Below, piece by piece: positions 22,136-33,700 of a stretch of 64,000 nt of DNA. The translations under genes and the position numbers were made by a program. The notes below the pieces were generated by a model, which did not search any database, had not been told where the DNA came from, and was given only the letters and a program-made list of their open reading frames with translations. This DNA comes from Symsagittifera roscoffensis (taxonomy: Eukaryota > Xenacoelomorpha > Acoela > Convolutidae): NCBI RefSeq assembly GCF_963678635.1, contig NC_087065.1:39345599-39409598 (forward strand), written 5' to 3'. Each line of letters begins with the position of its first letter. The stretch's first letter is position 1.

Positions 22136-23320
22136 ACTATTAAGTTGGCTGGATCGATGGTTGGCTAGATGGATGAGCCGATTCATGCATGATTGGCTTG
22201 ATGACTGGTTGTTTGGTGTTTTGATGGTTACATGGAAAAACGGATGGATGGCTAGATGGATCGCTTGAAGGAATATCTTGATGGATGGCTATTTGGATGA
22301 AATGCTTCATGATTGCAGCGCTCTATGGATGGATGGACGGATGGCTGCCTTATCGCTGTATGTATAGCTAGATCGATGAATGGCTTAAGGATGGATGGTT
22401 GGATTCATGGCTTGATGCATCAAGCGATGGATTGATGGACTGCTAGATGGCTACATGATAGCTACATGGATGGATGGCTCGATGAATGCATTGCTATATG
22501 GTAGGATAACTAGATGAATGGATGGGTAGATAGTTTGTTGGATGGATCATCTCTCCATAGAGTCAAAAAAATGTTTTTAAGGTATTGTTCAAGCATTTAA
22601 ATTTTTTATTATGTTTTGAAAAATTATTGAAAATTGAAAGTCATATTTTAACGCTAGATAAACATCTCCTGAGAGTATATTGTTAGCACCTAATTCGAGG
22701 TATCGGTACTTCAAATTATTTTCAACTTTCATACCTCGGAAACAAAGATTTGAGCAACCCAATTTGGAGGCAAAATTGAGACCACTGATACTACCAGACA
22801 ACACTGGGAATTGTAAATTTTGGAAGATTTCAAACCCAACTTTTGGGAAAACTTTTGAAAAAAAAACGTCAAATCACGAAAACAGAAAGGATTCAAACAG
22901 AAATAATTGAAGACAAGATTTGGAACCCCTGAGAATGTCGTGGTAGCACCTCACTATTAAGTTGGGAATTTTTAATTCAGTGAAGTTTTTTGAATCTAAG
23001 TTAGAGAAAAATTTTGTAAAAATAATAAAAACGCCAGATCTCGATAATTGAACTTATTTTAGCAGTAAAAATAAGAGGCAAAATTTACAACATGTGGTTG
23101 TGCCATGATAGCACCTCACGATATAGTTAAGATTTTGAACCTGACTTTTGTTAAAACTTTTGAAGAATCATAAAAAGGTCATATCTCGAAAAATGATGTG
23201 ATTTGAGCAGTAATATTTGGAGGCAAGATATGCAACCACTGAGTGCCCTGATAGCAACTCACTATAGGGTTGAGATTTTAAAATTTTATAAATACGTTTG
23301 TTATAGTTTTTCACTGATCC
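21870..23320. repeat. Diverged ~145-165-bp satellite
   Basis: The marker TAGCACCTCACTAT recurs near 22127, 22945, 23108 and 23253, with a shared TTTGAACCTGACTTTTG segment between the later ones. Related fragments lie near 26190-26240 and 28170-28220. Confidence 0.6.
22140..22960. repeat. Tandem duplication C, copy 2
   Basis: Starts in GATGG sequence (22140-22545) and repeats the single-copy part of copy 1 with substitutions and short indels, so it is older than the 2.755-kb triplication. Confidence 0.75.
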
Positions 23321-23329
23321 AAGATATGT

Positions 23330-24580
23330 TTAGCCTTCTTTGAGGGTCCTTCCACATTCAGGTAGAGTGCCTGACGAATTGGGTCTGCGGTGTCTCCGCA
23401 TAACGTAACCAAACCACCTTAATCGGCTGGTCTCAACCACACTGAGAACAGGGCAATCGATATCCAAACGACCAACATGCTGATCGGTTGGTACATTATC
23501 CGCTAGAGACTCCGCACATCAAACGCACGAACTAGATAGACAGACAACGAAAAAAAAACTGAGCTCAAATTTAACAAAAATGTTCAATAAAAAACTGTCA
23601 AAACTTCAATTCGATGAAATTTACATTCGCAAAGCTACTTAGCGCTCAGTCCTCCATGAAAAGCATTAAGCTAATCAATGTAATTCGCTCGCAAAAAAAG
23701 ACTAACTAAGCTGACTAAATTTAAACTAACGACTTCGAAAAATCTAAGAACAAAAAATATATTTAATAACCATATTTTTACCCCGTATAAATTTGAAAAT
23801 CAAGAAGGAATCCACGTTGGTATTAGTAGACAGTTGCAAAAAAAAATATTCTGCATGTTAAGTCACAACTTCATGATGTCACGTGCTGAAATCAGTGATT
23901 AAGGTTATTTACGTGGCAAATAATTCTTGTATAAGGTTGCAACACGCATGCTATGGCAAGTGTATAAAGCCAAACATTCCGCGCATTAGAAAGACAGACA
24001 AAACAACAAAGAAACTGGTGAAAATTGCCAAGAACTCCCCTATTCGACACTGTCAGTCACACGATTTCATCCTACCATTACGTGCAGAATCAGAAATCAA
24101 TTTCCAACTGCCCATTTCAACCGAGTGATTTTTCCATTTGAACACAACCAAGACAAGTTCAACACAAATTATATCAAATCTCGTTTCTTATACAAAAAGA
24201 AGATAAGTCCAAACTCTCTTTTCTACAAGGTACTAACAAACTGATCGATCTCGCAACCTCGTTTAGCTACTGAGCCGATGCAATAAGAATGTATGTTGCA
24301 CCTAGATATTCGGAAACTGTATTTACCAAAGGATGATCTTAACCCGCTTTGGGCCCAAATTTATCGGGAAGCACCTTCACTCCAGATCATTGCAACCCAC
24401 TTTGAAAAAACGAAGTCACATGGTTAAAACTAAAAAGTCATTTGGTTGAACTTATGAACAAGAAATTGATTTCTGTTTCTGCAATAAATGATACGTGACA
24501 GACTGCCTCATTTTGCGTGAGCAAAAAAAAATGACGAGGGTCGTGGTTGTTCGATGAATTTATTCCAGTTAAAAGTGGAC
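23330..24580. other. Mostly unrecognised; a more GC-rich island at 23340-23520
   Basis: The island has the look of a transposon untranslated tail, but I cannot assign it. The frame 23883-24128 has no domain. Confidence 0.3.
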
Positions 24581-24590
24581 AGCAATAAAG

Positions 24591-24804
24591 GGCTCTTTTC
24601 CAGTTCCCCCCTTCAAAATACCGAGTTTTATGTTTGTTTTACGTGTTATTACGGCTATATGCGTGATGTTACGCTGTAAAGTAAGAAGAACAAACCTGTT
24701 CAGAATTGTCGATTTGTTGACCACGCCAAATTTCATTGCATTGTGACAACGTTAAATAGACTTTTCAAAATTGAATTTGAAAGGTGGGAAACTGGAAAAG
24801 AGCC
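24591..24804. mobile_element. MITE with GGCTCTTTTCCAGT ends, copy 1
   Basis: Inverted ends GGCTCTTTTCCAGTT / AACTGGAAAAGAGCC. Flanks CAATAAAG (24583-24590) and CAAAAAAG (24805-24812) give an 8-bp target duplication with one mismatch. The interior is the reverse complement of copy 2. Confidence 0.8.
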
Positions 24805-24812
24805 CAAAAAAG

Positions 24813-25022
24813 TGCATGATTAAAGCAATGTCGGTCGCAAGATTTGTATGCGTCATCCCAGGGACCAACCAGCCTCATCGTAGACCGCCTCTAGGCTCAT
24901 CAGATCTGCCTTGACTTAAAGATTATCGGTTTAGACCTTGACACCGCAGTCATCAGCACCCGATGAGTCACCTGGGACCACACATACAAATTTTGCGCAC
25001 GAGGTTGCTTCAATCATGCACG
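24813..25022. mobile_element. Foldback (long inverted repeat) element
   Basis: TGCATGATTAAAGCAATG...GATTTGTATG on the left matches the reverse complement of the right end (TGCATGATTGAAGCAACC...AATTTGTATG) over about 60 bp. It starts immediately after the target duplication of the neighbouring MITE. Confidence 0.65.
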
Positions 25023-25554
25023 TGTTTGAGACCCAATTTTAACAAGAAGAACTTCAACATCAACCACGCCCCTTCGGTATTTTTATTTTCTCACGCAGAT
25101 TGAGGCAGGCAGTCACGTATCATCACGCGCAGAATCAGAAATCTAACTTCTATCACCAAATTTAATCACCACACGACTTTTCGCTTTGAACGCAACCAAG
25201 AAAAATCAACAAAAATTGTAGCTACTCTTGTTTTATACGAAAAGATAAGGCCAAACTTCTGCTTGTAATCATTCGATTTCCTGCAGCAATACTTAAATGA
25301 AAAACTACATGAACTAAATATGTGAAGCCCCCTTCATTTGCGAACACTTAACTAGCTTACACAATGACGATTCGATCCTTCAATTTATGGAGAATAAGAA
25401 GAGCTTTCAGAACAATGTCAGCTTCGCAGAACTAAACTGGTCAGTTTCAGATCATTAATTAATATAACGCAATAAATCTTTTTCCTTTCACCCCACCTGC
25501 TAAAATTTACTATTGAAACTTTGTTCATGTTATCCGAATCATACAAAAATTGGC

Positions 25555-25773
25555 GGCTCTTTTCCAGTCCCCCCCCTTCGAATTCAATTTTGAAAAGTCT
25601 ATTTAACGTTGTCATAATGATATGAAATTTGGCGTGGTGAACAAATCGACAACTGTGAACATATTTGTTCTTCATACTTTACAGCGTAACATCACGCATT
25701 TAGCCGTAATACCACGTAAATCAAACATAAAACTCGGTATTTTGAAAAGGGGGGGGGGAACTGGAAAAGAGCC
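25555..25773. mobile_element. MITE with GGCTCTTTTCCAGT ends, copy 2
   Basis: Perfect 8-bp target duplication AAATTGGC at 25547-25554 and 25774-25781. Opposite orientation to copy 1. An 8-bp duplication suggests the hAT or P superfamily; the ends do not settle which. Confidence 0.85.
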
Positions 25774-25814
25774 AAATTGGCATGTGCACTAATTTGGCCA
25801 TGACAAACATAATT

Positions 25815-27793
25815 GGTCTTCATGTTTAACCTTGTAAAATCCTTCGCTACAACATAAAATTGATGCTTATGTGAGGTGGGGGAAAAGGAAAAAGAGCCCG
25901 CAGTATAACTTACCGATTCGCTTGCGTATTAAGCCGTAACTCAAATTTCGGGGATGCCTTTAACTTCGCACCCCTAACATTAAATGAATAACTATCGTTA
26001 CTAGGTTTAAATATTCGCGTTTGATTAAGCAATTAAATAGGGCTAGCGAGTAACGTAAGATTATTGAGCGTAAGAATCCCTTATATAAAAAATATATATA
26101 AAAAACAGCGAGATGAATGCAACTAACAATAAACGGGGGCAACTAACAACGCCTTTTAAAAAAAAATTGAACGATAGAAATAATTTCAAATTAAAGATTG
26201 CAACCCCTGAGGTTACCCTGACAGCCTGACTTTGTGAATCTTCTTAAGAATTCGCAACACCTGGGGGAATTCTGCAAGCAAATCAATGTTGGGTCTTTAC
26301 AATAATAAACAAAGATGTCAAACTGGAAAATTGAAAAAACTTCTTCGGCCTTGCATTATACGGTATAGCTCAAAGGCGAAAAATTCTTTTGTTAAAACTG
26401 CTAAATAATACCTTGAAAAAGCTTAAACCTAGCCAAGAGACAGTTGGAAAAAAGTCATGAACGCGAGAAAACAAAAAAAAAACATTGACTTGTTTCTGCA
26501 AAAAACTTCAATTTTTGGATTTCAAAGAAAAAACGTGTCCTTAATGCTCTTTAAATTTCAAAAACAATTTATGATTGACACTGGTTTGATAAAATTAACC
26601 CAATTTGAGATAACTGGATCAATGATTAAAAATTTCATTTTGATGGGAAAACTCAAAATTCAATTCTTCTTTTAAAATTGAAAAGAAAAATTGGGACCTA
26701 TATAAGATCTGAGCTACGTTCATCAACTCTTAAACATGGCGAGATAGTAAAGTCCGAAATAAAATATTTTTACACAGAAGTTAAGTTGCACTTCGCATAC
26801 ACAAACAAAATTATGACCGATAGCGGTACTGGGAAAAACTGAAGGAGTAAAACTTTGAGTCTACAAAGTTTCTTAATTGACGCACGCCACTTATGAGTGT
26901 ACATAATTGCTAAGTGACGCCAGCCAATTATGACGCATTAGCAGTACCCGTCAATTAAAAAAAAATTTACCAAGTATTGTGCCTCAATTTATAGAGCGGA
27001 CGCATTTAAGCTAGTATACGAAAAATTTCATTAAAAACATCCGAACCTACCCAGCTTCGAACCCTCTTATTTTGTTGCTGTTCTCATTCGCTACCTCTAC
27101 GCTAACAGCTCCATGATACCTTGAAGCTAAAGTGCTATTTGTAATATAATAGTCTGTGTTAATATCCTTAGCACTGGCTGTAGTTAAAAGCTGGTAGTTG
27201 ATCAAAATGAACAAAATTTTGGTCGGGAAAAAAGAAAGTTCATAACATAACACAAGCTTTGCTTGTGTAAATAGATTTTCCGATATGTATATTCTTTACT
27301 GCGTGCTATGCAGAGGGGAAAAAAGAGGTGCAACCTTTGTTCTAGGTACACATCAATTGCCTTTTCTTTTGGTGTGACAATAAAAGGTTGACCTATTGGC
27401 CTTAAAACCATCCACTTAATTCCGTTGTACGGAAAAAAAACAAGATTCCCGTACTCTTCTATTCTAAATTGCCTGGAAAATAAATTATTGGAATGTTAAT
27501 CGCATATATAGCACAATCAGAATACATCAAAATAAAATATTGGGGATATATAAATCGAATATTATTGGGAATCGAAATAGCATGATTGTAAGATTATGGA
27601 ACAATGCATTAAACAAAAAAATTAAATAGCACAATCATTTTACAGTTTAAGTCGTTTTGATGATAGCGAATATATACATTTTAGCCTGATTAGTCAGAAC
27701 AGAATACATACAGTTAGAGTACACAACAAAACTTCGTACCTTACCAGGAGACGAACACAGGAGTTATGTTCAATTTACCCTAAGCCTTTCTAG
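25815..27793. repeat. Tandem duplication D, copy 1
   Basis: Directly repeated at 27794-29928. Begins with the tail of a MITE related to the GGCTCTTTTCC family (…GGAAAAAGAGCCC near 25898). No gene inside. Confidence 0.9.
27046..27118 (-). repeat. tRNA-like SINE head
   Basis: Minus strand: A-box-like TAGCGTAGAGGTAGCG and B box GGTTCGAAGC. No paired acceptor stem, so not a tRNA gene. Overlapping short frames are artefacts. Confidence 0.5.
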
Positions 27794-29928
27794 GGTCTTC
27801 ATGTTTAACCTTGTAAAATCCTCCGTTACAACATAAAATTGATGCTTATGTGAGGTGGGGGAAAAGGAAAAAGAGCCCGCAGTATAACTTACCGATTCGC
27901 TTGCTTATTAAGCCGTAACTCAAATTTCGGGGAGGCCTTTAACTTCGCTTCCCTAACATTAAATGAATAACTATCGTTACTAGGTTTAAATATTCGCGTT
28001 TGATGAAGCAATTAAATAGGGCTAGCAAGTAACGTAAAATTAACGAGCGTAAGAATCCCTTATATGAAAAATATATAAAAAAAACAGCGAGATGAATGCA
28101 ACTAACAATGAACGGGGGCAACTAACAACGCCTTTTTAAAAAAAATTGAACGATCGAAATAATTTCAACTTAAAGATTTCAACCCCTGAGATTACCCTGA
28201 CAGCCTGATTTTGTGAATCTTCTTAAGAATTCGCAACACCTGGGGGAATTCTGCAAGCAAATCAATGTTGGGTCTTTACAATAAAAAACAAAGATGTCAA
28301 ACTGGAAAATCGAAAAAACTTCTTCGGCCTTGCATTATACGGTATAGCTCAAAGGCGAAAAATTCTTTTGTTAAACATGCTAAATAATACCTTGAAAAAG
28401 CTTAAAACTAGCCAAGAGACAGTTGGAAAAAAGTCATGAACGCGAGAAAACAAAAAAAACATTGACTTGTTTCTGAAAAAACTTCCAATTTTTGGATTTC
28501 AAAGAAAAATTGTGTCCTTAATGCTCTTTAAATTTCAAAAACAATTTATGATTGACACTGGTTTGATAAAATTAACCCAATTTGAGAAAACTGGATCAAT
28601 GATTAAAAGTTTCATTTTGATGGGAAAACTTAAAATTCAATTCTTCTTTTAAAAAAAGAAGTCCACCACATTTTTAATGACCTTTACATTATTGTTGCTC
28701 GATAGTGGAGTTTGCATTCCTTTCAAGAAAAAAAATAACTGAACTTGAAAAGAAATGAAACGTCCAACAGCGAAAAAGTAAGTTTTAGCCTGAACAAATC
28801 TTAAAAATTTTCCTGAAAAGAAAAATTGGGACCTATATAAGATCTGAGCTACGTTCATCAACTCTTAAACATGGCGAGATAGTAAAGCCCGAAATAAAAT
28901 ATATACACAGAGGTTAAGTTGCACTTCGCATACACAAACAAAATTATGACCGATAGCGGTACTGGGAAAAACTGAAGGAGCAAAACTTTGAGTCTACAAA
29001 ATTTCTTAATTGACGCACGCCACTTATGAGTGTACATAATTGCTAAGTGACGCAAGCCAATTATGACGCATTAGCAGTACCCGTCAATTAAAAAATTTTT
29101 TACCAACTAGTGTGCCTCAATTTATAAAGCGGACGCATTTTAGCTAGTATACGAAAAATTTCATTAAAAACATCCGAACCTACCCAGGTTCGAACCCTCT
29201 TATTTTGTTGCTGTTCTCATTCGCTACCTCTACGCTAACAGCTCCATGATACCTTGAAGCTAAAGTGCTATTTGTAATATAATAGTCTGTGTTAATATCC
29301 TTAGCACTGGCTGTAGTTAAAAGCTGGTAGTTGATCAAAATGAACAAAATTTTGGTCGGGAAAAAAGAAAGTTCATAACATAACACAAGCTTTGCTTGTG
29401 TAAATAGATTTTCCGATATGTATATTCTTTACTGCGTGCTATGCAGAGGGGAAAAAAGAGGTGCAACCTTTGTTCTAGGTACACATCAATTGCCTTTTCT
29501 TTTGGTGTGACAATAAAAGATTGACCTATTGGCCTTAAAACCATCCACTTAATTCCGTTGTACGGAAAAAAAAAACAAAATTCCCGTACTCTTCTATTCT
29601 AAATTGCGTGGAAAATAAATTATTGGAATGTTAATCGCATATATAGCACAATCAGAATACATCAAAATAAAATATTGGGGATATATAAATCGAATAATAT
29701 TGGGAATCGAAATAGCATGATTGCAAGATTATGGAACAATGCATTAAACAAAAAAATTAAATAGCACAATCATTTTACAGTTTAAGTCGTTTTGATGATA
29801 GCGAATATATACATTTTAACCTGATTAGTCAGAATAGAATACATACAGTTAGAGTACACAACAAAACTTCGTACCTTACCAGGAGACGAACACAGGAGTT
29901 ATGTTCAATTTACCCTAAGCCTTTCTAG
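27794..29928. repeat. Tandem duplication D, copy 2
   Basis: Same as copy 1 but with ~150 bp more (about 28655-28815), most simply a deletion in copy 1. Both copies end in CTTTCTAG. Confidence 0.9.
29179..29251 (-). repeat. tRNA-like SINE head (duplicate)
   Basis: Copy of 27046-27118 in the second unit. The B box here is the perfect GGTTCGAACC. Confidence 0.5.
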
Positions 29929-30043
29929 TCCATCTTTGCTCAGAAAATATTTTTCTTTGTATTTTTCTCTCTACCATAATTAGACTAAATTTTAAATTAT
30001 GATGTTTTACTTAGAAATAGGACGCTAATTTTAAGGACGCTAA

Positions 30044-30235
30044 TTTTACGCGGAGGCAAAGCAGCGCTTTGCAAACACTAGCGAGAAAACGACAAAAAAG
30101 CAGCTCTATTAAAGTGAAGTAGAGAAAAGGATAAAACAAACATTTGAAATATTCTGATGTGACGGATTCGATCCTACCACTAGGAGATTTAGAGTCCCCT
30201 GTTCTCGCATCTGCGCCACGGCTCGCTAGTGAAAA
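30044..30235 (-). repeat. tRNA-derived SINE (family B)
   Basis: Head: TGGCGCAGATGCGAG and B box GGATCGAATCC (30174-30164), with a long variable region as in Leu/Ser tRNAs. Tail hairpin GCAAAGCAGCGCTTTGC at 30056-30072. Confidence 0.75.
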
Positions 30236-30629
30236 TACCGGGAAGTATAACGGATTCGAATAGCGCCAATATTCTCATTCATTATCGAAGATATAAATAG
30301 AGAAAGCTGAACTATTAGTATCAGCGATCGGTTTCAATAGCTGGCTCAATGGTCGACAGTCTAACATAAGACATATCCAATTACACAAATTGAGAATTTC
30401 GCATTCAGGTTGCAACAGTTAGATCCAGGACGGCCACAAATTGAAATCAAGCGCCATTAAATTAATCTACATTGGCAATAAATAGAGGGTTTGCCTGTTG
30501 GAATGTTGTGATCTTGATGTGACCACGATCATCTCGAAGAACATGCACAACAGGCGAGGCAAGCGCAGAAAGACATTCATATATGATCTACATTGTCTTC
30601 GTACCATGTGATCATGTTCACGTGTGGTG
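30236..30629. other. Probable STIMATE 3' untranslated region and flank
   Basis: Lies directly downstream of the STIMATE stop codon on the minus strand. No canonical AATAAA polyadenylation signal was seen close to the stop, so the transcript end cannot be placed. Confidence 0.35.
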
Positions 30630-30752
30630 TCAAGGTGGACATGCAGCTATCTTCAGGTTCGCTTCAGATAGAGCAGTGGCAGTGGCGTCTACAAGGAAGG
30701 GGTTGATGTCAGCCTCTAGTCGTTGCTCCTCCACTGAATTGAAGATCAACAC
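30630..30752 (-). CDS. STIMATE: STIMATE last exon
   Basis: Acceptor TTATTTAG at 30753; 40 codons and TGA at 30632-30630. Begins VLIFNSVEEQRLEADI, resembling the acidic ILISADDE-type tail of vertebrate STIMATE. The rest of the tail is shorter and not conserved. Confidence 0.8.
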   Translation of the reverse strand: MLIFNSVEEQRLEADINPFLVDATATALSEANLKIAACPP

Positions 30753-33700
30753 CTAAATAACACTGCACTGCATCACATGACTTCAATCGATGGCAATTAC
30801 AAATTCACAGCAATCAAGTTAATGATTATTTGAGACAACTGTAATTATATGTAGAGCAATTCTGACCTGTGCATCTCCGAACTGATCCTTGTTGGGTCCG
30901 TAGACGATCCTCGAGTTGTGCAGTGTCGTCATAATCTTGGTGTACCTCTCCTGCTGTCCATGTTGCATTAGGAAATTATCCACCAACCAGAACATCAAAG
31001 CCTGCATTAATAAACAAATATGATATTATAGCCATCGTTTTCCCCCATTGGAGCAGAGTTCTAGGTCTGATTGTCTGTAAACGAACGGAGACGAACTGTC
31101 TATTTACAAGCAAAAGCAAAGAAAAAATGCGTATAACACCAGTATATTACTGTAGTTCTTATAAAAATGTAGATGCGGACCATGTTGAACCATCCACTCT
31201 AAATACCTAAACCATCACCCCAAAAAATGAAAACGACACATTTAAGCAGTCAGTCAACACTCAAAGCGCTGAATTGACATTGGCTGAAAAAAAATCTTTT
31301 AATAAAGTTAACGATATCCTCCCTAAATTGACAAGAGTGGCATGGTGGCGCTCCGGTAGTGATGGTACCCAGCAGTCATATGATTGATAGTTCAAATCAC
31401 ACGTGCGCTGCAATTTACAAGGTGAGCTTTTGTAAGTAATTCATAGCTTACTATGAGCGCTCGTTATATGCGCTCTTTGTCAACTTAAATAATTTACCTT
31501 CGCTCCGGGCTGGTTGGCCAAAAAAAGAATTTACTGAAATTTGACCTTTGAGAAAAACAAACAAATAAAGCTAACGTTTACTGTAAAGGGTATGATGAGC
31601 ATGGTGACAATGAGCTCTAAGTCCGGCGAGTCAGAGAACGGCAGTAGCAGCAGATCACGTATCTAAACGGAAAAAAAATTATATATATATGCAGCCGCTC
31701 ATTATTAAGTTAATTAGACGGAGGATACGGACTCAAATTTAATTGCAACATGAGAAGATTAAAAAAATGAGAAGCTTGTTTCTTCAAATACGTTTTGTGT
31801 TCACTTGGCAGTGGCTAGGTATGATCGTTTGGCAGCATATAAACCAACCGAAATAACAACCGGCTACCATAAATGCAACCGAAAATACTGACTTGATTAC
31901 CTTGTGCCAGAAGTGAGGTATCATGAAGAGGGCTATTGATAATTTCTCCACGCACAGCACAACAAGATAGACAGCGAACTGCGACAACCACGCCCTCACT
32001 TGCTCCGAAGTGGTGTGGCCTACAATACAGTACTGCTACACTAGGAGGATCGAATCAAGATCAAGGTTCAAATCATTCACAAAAGTTAGAACTCACACAG
32101 TGACTAAGCACCAATTGCGATACAACACAAAACATAGCCCAGTAAAATAGTCAAAAAAGTTGACACGGAGCATTTGAGAAAAAATTGTAACAGCGGCGAA
32201 GCTGCGCTTCGCAAAGACCAGCAAGAAAACGACAAAAAGTAGTTCTATAAAGTGAATTACTAAAAAACTAAAAATAAACCTTGAAAAAAAACTTGTTGTG
32301 GCAAAATTAATCATATGACCATAAAAATTAGGAGTCCCCTATCCTCATATCTGCGCCACAAGAACTTGACAATTTGCTAACACTAGTCACAAATAAAGCA
32401 GCTATATATGCTAATAAAATGCAAATGCGATACAGCAAAAAAGGCACCAAATATATATAAACTATTTTGCACGTAATAATTTGGAACAGAACAAACGGCA
32501 TCTACACTAATTTTGCATGTGTATATTACTTACCACTTATCTTAATATTAACTTATCAACTTATTACTTATCGGATGTCAAAGCACATGTATCAAAAGGG
32601 TGCCCCAAAAGAAAGCACCGATATTTGCGACTTAGGTTGGATAAAAAGAACAGTCGTATTATTACACTACACTCGCTAAAGCTAGCAGCTGCAATTAACA
32701 AGGATGCAGCTGAAAGTTTTGCAACCCTAGCCTCAAAAAATTTAATTTGAGACAAGGTCAAAAATGACAATTGGTAGCGTTAAAGTAACATTGAAACAAA
32801 ACTTATTAAGCATCAAATAAGCCGACAGAAACAGGGCAGATCCAATATACTCAAGAATTTATTATACTTAAGCTAAGTTGCTCTTCGCAAGCATTAGCGA
32901 GAAAACGATAAAAAAATAGCACTGTAAAGAAATAAGAAAAAGTAAAAGAAAGCCTCAAAAAAACATTTAATTTCTTGAAATTCTGCTGTGGCCGAATCGA
33001 TCCTACGACCAAGAGAATTAGAGTACACTGTCCTCGCATCTGAACTACAAGCCCTTGAAAATTTGCTAACACTAGCCAAAAATAAAAAAAAAGCTATATA
33101 TTCTAACAGAGGCGAAGCTGCGCTTCGAAAACACTTGCGAAAACAGGACCAAAAAGCAGCACTATGAAGTGAAAGAAGAAGTGGAAATAAGCCTCGAATT
33201 AGCAACAGCTCGGATATTGGTAGGATTCGAATCTGCTACCTACTACAATCAAGAGATTTTGATTCTCACACACTATCTATTCAGCCACGCAAGCTTAACA
33301 TCCGACAAACACTAGTCACGAATAAAGCAACTACATATGCTAATAAATTGCCAATGCGATTCAAAAAAGTTGCACCAAATACAAATAGATTCAATTTTGC
33401 AAGTAATAATTTGGAATAGAACAAACTGAAGGCATCCACGCTAACTTTGCAAGTAACAAAGAATAAAGCCATATTTTATATAAATTATGCATTTCAAAAA
33501 ATTGCAAGATATATTGAGTGAGAAAATTTCTGAAATCCAGCTTTCATTTTTGTAATTTTATTTGAAACAAATCACTTTTTTCGGTTCATTTGATGAATTA
33601 CAATGCATCAACTTTGTTAACTTTTTACTAATCGAAGGTAAAAGCACATGCTATGAAAAAGCTGGAAAGGTGCCCTAAAAGTGGCACTTATATTTGCAAC

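Noticed and set aside
25555-25675. Short frame 25675-25418 on the minus strand
   Set aside because: Overlaps the MITE end and has no recognisable domain.
29179-29251. tRNA gene candidate with a perfect GGTTCGAACC box
   Set aside because: No acceptor-stem pairing and the sequence is part of a tandemly duplicated repeat; a SINE head fits better.
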